Assembly: GCA_024276595.1 (NCBI GenBank)
Contig: JAJRWW010000443.1
Location: forward strand, 1 to 5,225
Reading direction: 5' to 3'
Length of the DNA: 5,225 bases
DNA from: Myxococcota bacterium
GTDB taxonomy: Bacteria > Myxococcota_A > Polyangia > HGW-17 > JAJRWW01
The position numbers were made by a program, and so were the translations under genes. Below, piece after piece: positions 1 through 5,225 of this stretch (position 1 is the first letter of the stretch; every line of letters starts with the position of its first letter). Below the pieces are notes generated by a model that saw only the letters and a program-made list of their open reading frames with translations, was not told the origin of the DNA and did no database searches.

Positions 1-327
1 AACATAATGCTCAGCCAATGGGGTCGCTACCTGGGAGATGCAACCCTGGCAGCGGCGATCCTGGACCGGCTGGCCATGAGCTCCATCCGCATAGATATCA
101 AAGGCCCCAGCTACCGCCAGCACCTGGCCAAAAAGAGAGCCAGGGCTAATGCGAAGGCAAAGGCCACGTCGAAGGCCAAGGCGACAAAGAAGGCGAAGAA
201 ATCGCTACCGTCCCATCCCCATCCGCCATCCCCATCCGCCATCCCCATCCGCCATCCCCATCCCCCATCCGCACTCCTCACCCCATCCACACAACAGACC
301 AGCCACGCGTCTGAAAGCGCCCTCTGA
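1..327 (+). CDS. istB: IstB-like ATP-binding transposition helper, C-terminal fragment
   Basis: This is the 3' end of a gene that starts upstream of the window; the frame is open from base 1 to a TGA at 325-327. The first ~45 residues (NIMLSQWGRYLGDATLAAAI, then LDRLAMSSIRIDIKGPSYR) match the conserved C-terminus of IstB, the AAA+ ATPase that assists the IstA transposase of IS21-family elements. The Walker motifs would lie in the missing part. IstB proteins normally stop soon after the SYR motif. Here the frame runs on through a very basic Lys/Ala/Arg tail (about 25 residues, KKRARANAKAKATSKAKATK and on) and then a Pro/His/Ser-rich stretch produced by a 13-bp tandem repeat. The repeat unit is not a multiple of three, so the last ~40 residues look like read-through of non-protein repeat rather than a selected sequence. 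The family call is firm; whether the element is still active cannot be judged. Confidence 0.82.
   Translation, partial: NIMLSQWGRYLGDATLAAAILDRLAMSSIRIDIKGPSYRQHLAKKRARANAKAKATSKAKATKKAKKSLPSHPHPPSPSAIPIRHPHPPSALLTPSTQQTSHASESAL
215..271 (+). repeat. 13-bp tandem repeat, about 4.4 copies
   Basis: The unit ATCCCCATCCGCC is repeated head to tail at 215-227, 228-240 and 241-253. A fourth copy at 254-266 has one change (G to C at 264), and a five-base partial copy follows. The array lies inside the istB reading frame, in its aberrant 3' extension. Because 13 is not divisible by 3, each copy shifts the phase of the encoded residues, giving a mixture of Pro, His, Ser and Ile. Any gain or loss of a unit would change the frame and the stop codon used. 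Confidence 0.9.
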
Positions 328-361
328 TGTCGCGACCATCCCAGCGCACCGCAACCTCAGG

Positions 362-404
362 TGGATCTCTCACACCGCCGGAAATGGATCACGTTTTGAC
401 CGCC
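362..404 (+). repeat. Paired subterminal direct repeats of the IS21-like element
   Basis: Two degenerate copies of the same pattern follow istB. TGGATC (362-367) and ACCGCC (374-379) are separated by 6 bases; TGGATC (385-390) and ACCGCC (399-404) are separated by 8, with an ACGTTTTG core. Repeats of this kind at IS21-family ends are believed to bind the IstA transposase. The match is by pattern only. Confidence 0.5.
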
Positions 405-415
405 ACCGAAGCCTC

Positions 416-455
416 ACCCTTGCCCTGCAGCCAATATTCCTAATGGATAGAAGCC
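416..455 (+). repeat. 40-bp motif, left copy (inverted relative to 5079-5118)
   Basis: Read on the + strand, this segment matches the minus strand of 5079-5118 at 36 of 40 positions without gaps. The differences are at 431, 435, 442 and 450. The first half contains CCCTTGCCCTGCAG and the second half TTCCTAATGGATAGAAGCC. Similarity stops at 415 on one side and at 456 on the other. The copy starts next to the inferred IS21 end and finishes 53 bp before the deacetylase start codon, so it could supply promoter or operator sequence for that gene. Two of the four differences (431 and 435) disrupt a stem that is perfect in the right copy. Confidence 0.85.
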
Positions 456-508
456 AGTTAGCTTGTTGAGGCCTTGCCAAGGGAGAGGCGGTGAAATAGC
501 TTGCGGTC

Positions 509-2389
509 ATGAGAGAGCTCGATATTTCGCGGTGGCGGCCTCTGAGGCTGGTGGGACGGGTCCGGAGGCGGCTGGTGACGCATCTCAGGCAATCCCGGGG
601 GACGCTTGTGTACCACCTGGACTACGAGATGCCACCCAACCCGCTGGTTGACTCCAGGCGAGGAGAGCACATCATCAACTACCTGGTGCGGGAGGGGTGC
701 GTCACCGCCAGACAGCTCCGGAGGCCAGAGGCTGTCTCCCTCGCGCAGCTCGCCCGGGCTCACGACTACCAGTACCTGGAGCAGGTGGCTCGGCCCAAGA
801 CCCTGGAGCGGATCTTCGGGCTTCCCATGCGCCAGCGGGACCTTCAGCGGATGATTGGCGTGCAGCGGCGGCAGGTGGCGGGCACGGTGCTGGCCGCGCG
901 GCTGGCCACGAAGCCCTGGCGACGCGGCCGGCCGGTGGTGAACCTGGGGGGAGGGTTGCACCACGCCCGGCGGGACATGGGCGCGGGCTTCTGCCTCTTC
1001 AACGACCTCGCAGTGGCCATCTTGCAGCTCAGGTCGGAGGGGTACTCGGGGCGGATTCTGGTGGTGGATCTGGACCTGCATCACGGGGACGGCACCAGGT
1101 CGATCTTCGCGGAGGATGAGTCAGTGTTCACCTTCTCGGTCCACTCGGCAGACTGGGATGACTCACCTGCGGTGTCCTCCCTGGACGTCCCGTTGGGTAG
1201 CAGCGTGGGGGATCGCGGCTACCTGCAGGCTCTGCGTGAGCATCTCCCCAGGGCCATGGATGCGGCTCGGCCGGAGCTGGTGTTCTATGTGGCCGGGGTG
1301 GACGTGGGGATGGAGGACAAGATGGGCTCCTGGCGCGTTACCGACGATGGCGTGCTAGCCCGCGACAGGCTCGTGCTGGCGCACCTGGGCTCCTTGCCCA
1401 TGGTGTGGACGCTTGCCGGGGGCTATGGGCGGGACGCCTGGCGTCTCACCGCCAGGTCGCTCGCGTGGCTGATGGCCGACCTGGACGCGCTCATTCCCAG
1501 CGCGCGGGATCGAGAGCTGCGCCACTTCCGTGCCATCGCCCAGCGCTTCTCCCGTGCCGAGCTTGCGGGTGGAGATGACGAGGAGGTCCTCCTCACCCCC
1601 GAGGATCTCATGCTGGACCTGGTTGGTCCCACGCGAACCGGCAGCAGGCTCCTGGGCTACTACTCCCTCTACGGGGTGGAGCTCTCCTTCGAGCGCTTCG
1701 GAGTGCTGGACCGGATCCGGGCCGCGGGCTATGGGCGAGTGCGCTTCCAGATGGACACCCGCCATTCCACCGGGGAACGGATCCGCGTTCGCAGCGCCGA
1801 CGAGCCGGGCGATCTGCTGGTGGAGCTGGTGCTCCGGATCACGGCGGAGCTGGCTCCCTTCCGCTGCCTGTCCATAGAGTGGCTCTTGCTGCAGAACCCC
1901 AGGGCTCGTCCCAGCCGGGATCGGCCTCTGCTCCCCGGGCAGCAGCACCCGGGGTTGGGGTGTCTCAAGGAGCTGGTGATGACCCTGGTGATGATGTGCG
2001 AGCGCCTGGAGCTCGACGGGCTCATCTTCTCGCCCGCTCACTACCACGTGGCGGCCCAGGCCCACGGCCTGCTCAGCTTCCTGGACCCGGTGGACGAGGC
2101 GCGCTTCGCGGCAATGGCTGGCGCCGTGACCCAGATGGACCTGGCCAGGGCCACGAGGGTGGTGCACGGGGGCGGCCTAGTGGATGACGTCACCGGAGAG
2201 CCGGTGCGCTGGAGGGCGGTCCCCATGGCCCTCCCGGTGTCCGAGAGGCTTCGGGCGCGGTTCTCCGGTGAGGAGTATGAGCAGGCGGTGACGGCGGCGG
2301 CGGCGGCCTTCCACATCAGGCGAGCGGATGACAAGCGGTTGGGCGGCCAGGGGCCCCGAGGGCAGGGCGCAGGCAAGGGGTGGCTGTGA
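509..2389 (+). CDS. Histone deacetylase-family amidohydrolase with an uncharacterised C-terminal domain
   Basis: The gene encodes 626 residues. Residues ~30-330 form a histone deacetylase/AcuC/acetylpolyamine amidohydrolase domain, a zinc-dependent fold that removes acyl groups from amines such as lysine. Visible landmarks, by analogy with HDLP, are GGGLHHA (147-153) with the active-site pair H151/H152, GFCLFND (160-166), VDLDLHHGDG (186-195) with zinc ligands D189 and H191, AGVD (262-265) with the third ligand D265, and AGGYG (303-307) with catalytic Y306. All key residues are present, so the enzyme should be active. Residues ~360-605 form a second region that I cannot name; it contains LLPGQQHPGLG (474-484), SPAHYHVAAQ (508-517) and PVSERL (576-581), and ends in a Gly/Gln-rich tail (611-626). 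Single-domain members are usually 300-400 residues long. No signal peptide is seen, so it is probably cytoplasmic. ATG 509 is the first start after an in-frame TAG at 497-499; no good Shine-Dalgarno sequence precedes it. The substrate cannot be read from the sequence. Confidence 0.93.
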   Translation: MRELDISRWRPLRLVGRVRRRLVTHLRQSRGTLVYHLDYEMPPNPLVDSRRGEHIINYLVREGCVTARQLRRPEAVSLAQLARAHDYQYLEQVARPKTLERIFGLPMRQRDLQRMIGVQRRQVAGTVLAARLATKPWRRGRPVVNLGGGLHHARRDMGAGFCLFNDLAVAILQLRSEGYSGRILVVDLDLHHGDGTRSIFAEDESVFTFSVHSADWDDSPAVSSLDVPLGSSVGDRGYLQALREHLPRAMDAARPELVFYVAGVDVGMEDKMGSWRVTDDGVLARDRLVLAHLGSLPMVWTLAGGYGRDAWRLTARSLAWLMADLDALIPSARDRELRHFRAIAQRFSRAELAGGDDEEVLLTPEDLMLDLVGPTRTGSRLLGYYSLYGVELSFERFGVLDRIRAAGYGRVRFQMDTRHSTGERIRVRSADEPGDLLVELVLRITAELAPFRCLSIEWLLLQNPRARPSRDRPLLPGQQHPGLGCLKELVMTLVMMCERLELDGLIFSPAHYHVAAQAHGLLSFLDPVDEARFAAMAGAVTQMDLARATRVVHGGGLVDDVTGEPVRWRAVPMALPVSERLRARFSGEEYEQAVTAAAAAFHIRRADDKRLGGQGPRGQGAGKGWL

Positions 2390-2408
2390 GATTGTCGCCG
2401 CGGTGCGA

Positions 2409-2441
2409 GGTGGTGGTGCAGCCCGAGCTCTCTCCACCGCC
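2409..2441. terminator. Possible stem-loop between convergent genes
   Basis: The 66-bp gap between the two convergent stop codons contains GGTGGTGG (2409-2416), which can pair with CCACCGCC (2434-2441). The stem is 8 bp with one G-U pair and the loop is 17 nt. It lacks a T-tract on either strand, so it is not a classical intrinsic terminator. Its place between the two 3' ends is the main reason to list it. Confidence 0.25.
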
Positions 2442-2455
2442 GGGGTCGGCGCTGT

Positions 2456-4243
<1,788 letters not shown>

Positions 4244-4248
4244 GCCGT

Positions 4249-4253
4249 CCTCC
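4249..4253 (-). promoter_or_regulatory. Ribosome binding site deciding the acyl-CoA synthetase start
   Basis: On the minus strand GGAGG is followed by 5 nt (ACGGC) and then ATG at 4243. This near-ideal Shine-Dalgarno sequence supports the 595-residue form over the longer TTG-initiated one. The TTG at 4351 is also preceded by a GGGAG-like run, so the longer form is not fully excluded. Confidence 0.7.
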
Positions 4254-4338
4254 GGGGCGGCCCTCCGCCGGGGCCGCACAGTCCCTGTCCTGCTCTGGAA
4301 AACCTCGCCGGGCGGCGGCGCCAGCCCGAACACGAGGG

Positions 4339-4388
4339 CTACTATCAGCAAACAATCTCCCAGTCAAACCTGGCAATCTCCCAGTCAA
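4339..4388 (-). promoter_or_regulatory. Candidate minus-strand promoter for the acyl-CoA synthetase gene
   Basis: Each 21-bp repeat supplies a TTGACT hexamer on the minus strand (4367-4362 and 4388-4383), a good -35 match. From the proximal one, TAGTAG (4344-4339) lies at 17-bp spacing and GATAGT (4346-4341) at 15 bp; both are modest -10 matches. Transcription would begin roughly 90-100 nt before ATG 4243. Promoter rules in high-GC deltaproteobacteria are loose, so this is tentative. Confidence 0.35.
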
Positions 4389-4394
4389 ACCTGG
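4353..4394. repeat. Perfect two-copy 21-bp tandem repeat
   Basis: Copy 1 is 4353-4373 and copy 2 is 4374-4394; they are identical, and CAA begins a third copy before it diverges. Each unit contains CCAG-TCAAAC-CTGG, a short inverted repeat suited to a dimeric regulator. The 21-bp period equals two DNA turns, so two proteins would bind on the same face. The repeat lies 110-151 bp upstream of the acyl-CoA synthetase start and overlaps the candidate -35 hexamers, so it may be an operator for that gene. Confidence 0.9.
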
Positions 4395-4425
4395 CAAGCC
4401 TTGCAGGCCTGGGGGTGGCGGGATC

Positions 4426-4439
4426 GGAGCAGGCGCTCC
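4426..4439 (-). terminator. Small hairpin downstream of the lipoprotein gene
   Basis: GGAGC-AGGC-GCTCC gives a 5-bp G/C-rich stem with a 4-nt loop. It begins about 24 nt beyond the lipoprotein stop codon on the minus strand. No T-run follows, so its role as a terminator is doubtful. If it is real, it would separate the lipoprotein transcript from the acyl-CoA synthetase transcript. Confidence 0.22.
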
Positions 4440-4463
4440 TCCGTGGCTCCGGGGCGACGTGGC

Positions 4464-4952
4464 TCACCGGGTGATCCGCAGCACCCCTGTGGCCAGCTTC
4501 TCGCCCATGGCGCGCTCGGGCCCTTGCAGCACGAAGACGAAGCGCATGGCGCCCACCTTCCATGTCCCGCCCTTGCGGAGGCGGCCGCACCACACGTAGC
4601 TTTTGTTGCTGGGTCCCACGCGGATCCTCCGCTGCAGGGTGCGCAGGAGCTTTCCCTCCCGCCAGCCCGTGATCCTGCCGGCGGTGATCACGGGGCCGCC
4701 GCCCAGGAAGACCTGCAGGGCCATGGCCAGTCGAAAGGAGCCGTACTTCAGGTAGTGACCGAAGCGCTTGTTGTGGACAAACCCCGCGCAGATCTTGGGC
4801 TGAGCGGCGGAGGCGCTCCTCTGCCAGCGGGCCCGGTAGAAGTCCTCCCGGCTTCGGGCGAAGCGCACCTGGCCCTTTGTGTACTCCAGGGGAGGGGGCT
4901 TGCAGCCGGAGGAGATGAGGATCGTGGCTGCGAGGATCAGGGAGCTTCGCAT
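4464..4952 (-). CDS. Putative small lipoprotein of unknown function
   Basis: I do not recognise the family. The product has 162 residues. The N-terminus MRSSLILAATILISSGC has a short charged start, a hydrophobic core (about residues 5-13) and a cysteine at 17, consistent with a lipoprotein signal peptide cut before C17. The lipobox is imperfect: Ser instead of Leu at -3, with Ile at -4. The mature part (about 146 residues) starts KPPPLEY, is visibly rich in Arg and Lys, and has two further cysteines (C55 in KICAGF, C122 in YVWCGR) that could form a disulfide in the periplasm. Alternating hydrophobic stretches near the end (MRFVFVLQ, 136-143) suggest beta structure. No catalytic motif is visible. 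The start at 4952 is supported by GAGG (minus strand, 4961-4958) 5 nt upstream and by the signal peptide; a GTG at 5051 would put 33 extra residues in front of it. It lies upstream of the acyl-CoA synthetase gene on the same strand, 220 bp away. Confidence 0.75.
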   Translation of the reverse strand: MRSSLILAATILISSGCKPPPLEYTKGQVRFARSREDFYRARWQRSASAAQPKICAGFVHNKRFGHYLKYGSFRLAMALQVFLGGGPVITAGRITGWREGKLLRTLQRRIRVGPSNKSYVWCGRLRKGGTWKVGAMRFVFVLQGPERAMGEKLATGVLRITR

Positions 4953-4957
4953 GGGGA

Positions 4958-4961
4958 CCTC
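4958..4961 (-). promoter_or_regulatory. Ribosome binding site of the lipoprotein gene
   Basis: On the minus strand GAGG is followed by TCCCC and ATG (4952). The spacing of 5 nt is normal. Together with the signal peptide immediately after this ATG, it rules against the upstream GTG as the start. Confidence 0.55.
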
Positions 4962-5043
4962 GAATCTGCTCACTCGGGCGGGCGGTCTGCAGCTCGCCCT
5001 CCTGAGCGGCTGTGAGAGCTCGTCCCCACGGGTATACCGCGGA

Positions 5044-5078
5044 TGGACCACGAGGCCAACATCGGGGTTGGTGGTCCA
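5044..5078. repeat. Strong dyad (inverted repeat) in the lipoprotein leader
   Basis: TGGACCAC (5044-5051) pairs perfectly with GTGGTCCA (5071-5078). Inside it CAAC (5057-5060) pairs with GTTG (5067-5070) around a 6-nt loop, with a 5-nt bulge (5052-5056) on one arm. The dyad abuts the right copy of the 40-bp motif and lies 92-126 bp upstream of the lipoprotein start. It could be an mRNA structure in the leader, a regulator site, or a terminator for leftward transcription entering from beyond the window. No T-tract is present. Confidence 0.6.
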
Positions 5079-5118
5079 GGCTTATATCCATAAGGAATCT
5101 TGCCTGCAGGGCAAGGGT
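5079..5118 (-). repeat. 40-bp motif, right copy (inverted relative to 416-455)
   Basis: The minus strand matches 416-455 at 36 of 40 bases with no gap. Here the palindromic part is intact: CTTGCC (5099-5104) and GGCAAG (5110-5115) form a 6-bp stem around TGCAG, including the 8-bp palindrome CCTGCAGG at 5103-5110. On the minus strand the motif ends with TATAAG (5086-5081), a good -10-like hexamer pointing toward the lipoprotein gene, but the base run 17 bp upstream is not a recognisable -35. The first 12 bases on the minus strand (5117-5106) recur at 5165-5154. Confidence 0.85.
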
Positions 5119-5225
5119 ATGGGCATGGACTCGCGAGCCCTGGACTCGCGCGCGCAGGGCAAGGGCGAGACCTCGCGCCGTAGTCGCCAGACCATTGCTC
5201 AGGCCCTGGACTCGCGCGCGCAGGA
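5106..5225 (+). repeat. Cluster of short direct repeats at the window edge, possible start of a gene
   Basis: A 22-bp sequence beginning GCCCTGGACTCGCG occurs perfectly at 5137-5158 and 5203-5224. Its inner TGGACTCGCG also occurs at 5126-5135. A 12-mer GCAGGGCAAGGG occurs at 5106-5117 and 5154-5165. The offsets (15, 66 and 48 bp) are all multiples of three. The + frame from ATG 5119 stays open to the window end, reading MGMDSRALDSRAQGKGETSR and on, with ALDSRAQ repeated. This may be the first ~35 codons of a repeat-containing protein or a non-coding repeat cluster; the next + frame is also open, so coding is unproven. Confidence 0.45.

Larger units (their letters stand above)
1..416 (+). mobile_element. 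Right end of an IS21-family insertion sequence (partial)
   Basis: The segment combines the C-terminus of an IstB helper ATPase with two short direct repeats just downstream, which is the usual arrangement at the right end of IS21-family elements. The repeats have the form TGGATC, 6-8 spacer bases, then ACCGCC (362-379 and 385-404). IS21-family ends carry such repeated transposase-binding sites and finish in CA. I place the outer end near the CA at 415-416, which is also where similarity to the inverted 40-bp motif begins. This boundary is an inference: the left end, istA and any target duplication lie outside the window, so the terminal repeats cannot be compared. Confidence 0.55.
328..508. 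other. Intergenic stretch between istB and the deacetylase gene
   Basis: No gene is supported here. The stretch holds the IS21 subterminal repeats (to about 404), the left copy of the 40-bp inverted motif (416-455) and an 11-bp perfect odd-centred palindrome, CCTTG-C-CAAGG, at 472-482. The palindrome lies 26 bp before the deacetylase start and could be an operator. A purine-rich run (481-488) lies too far upstream, about 20 nt, to be a normal ribosome binding site. I see no convincing sigma-70 -35/-10 pair with standard spacing. The TAGAAG at 448-453 matches the position of a TATAAG in the other motif copy and is the best -10 candidate. Confidence 0.5.

Noticed and set aside
130..210. Lys/Ala-rich stretch resembling a histone H1-like tail, considered as a possible substrate of the nearby deacetylase
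   Set aside because: It is in frame with the IstB C-terminus of an insertion sequence, so proximity to the deacetylase gene is best explained by chance insertion.
215..271. Short repeats considered as a CRISPR array
   Set aside because: The units are contiguous, only 13 bp long and have no spacers, so this is a simple tandem repeat.
1355..2167. Long open frame on the minus strand inside the deacetylase gene (also 458-1084 minus)
   Set aside because: High-GC coding DNA leaves long open antisense frames. The encoded sequences show no domain and lie opposite a gene with clear catalytic motifs.
2288..2310. GCG/GGC trinucleotide run near the end of the deacetylase gene
   Set aside because: It encodes a short alanine run in a helical-looking segment and is ordinary for high-GC coding sequence.
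4244..4351. 36-residue N-terminal extension of the acyl-CoA synthetase from a TTG codon, starting with a hydrophobic MLIVALVFGLA-like run
   Set aside because: A near-ideal GGAGG precedes ATG 4243 and family similarity begins there. The extension overlaps the candidate promoter and resembles no family N-terminus.
4353..4394. 21-bp repeats considered as a CRISPR or as an attachment site
   Set aside because: There are only two abutting copies with no spacer, and no integrase or tRNA lies nearby.
4345..5091. Minus-strand open frame in another phase covering the lipoprotein gene, and a + frame from 4131 to 5015
   Set aside because: Both lack a signal peptide, domain and plausible composition. 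The lipoprotein frame has a Shine-Dalgarno site and a lipoprotein signal, so it is preferred.

Overview
This high-GC window looks like bacterial chromosome, probably from a myxobacterium or a related deltaproteobacterial lineage. That guess rests on the strong G/C bias at third codon positions and on the combination of a long histone-deacetylase-like protein, a long-chain acyl-CoA synthetase and a small lipoprotein. No marker gene in the window fixes the taxon.

Layout. (1) Bases 1 to about 416 are the right end of an IS21-family insertion sequence. They hold the last part of istB (C-terminus of the IstB ATPase, running into a Lys/Ala-rich tail and a 13-bp tandem repeat) and two short subterminal direct repeats. 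(2) Bases 417-508 are the leader of the next gene and contain a 40-bp motif that returns inverted at the other end of the window. (3) Bases 509-2389 (+) encode a 626-residue protein: an N-terminal histone deacetylase/amidohydrolase domain with its catalytic residues, then about 260 residues that I cannot assign to a named family. (4) Bases 2456-4243 (-), convergent with it, encode an AMP-forming long-chain acyl-CoA synthetase with all core motifs. (5) Bases 4244-4463 separate it from the next gene and hold a perfect two-copy 21-bp tandem repeat with a possible minus-strand promoter. (6) Bases 4464-4952 (-) encode a small putative lipoprotein of unknown function. (7) Bases 4953-5225 hold its leader, a strong dyad, the second copy of the 40-bp motif, and a cluster of repeats in codon register at the window edge.

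How the parts relate. The lipoprotein gene and the acyl-CoA synthetase gene lie in the same direction but are 220 bp apart, with a candidate promoter between them, so they need not be one operon. The deacetylase and the synthetase converge across 66 bp. Deacetylases of this superfamily (AcuC) control AMP-forming acyl-CoA synthetases in some bacteria, so a functional link is conceivable but is only an inference here.

The most unusual non-coding feature is the 40-bp motif (36 of 40 bases identical). It sits upstream of the deacetylase gene and upstream of the lipoprotein gene, pointing inward in both cases. It could be a shared control element, the termini of a cassette, or a dispersed genomic repeat.
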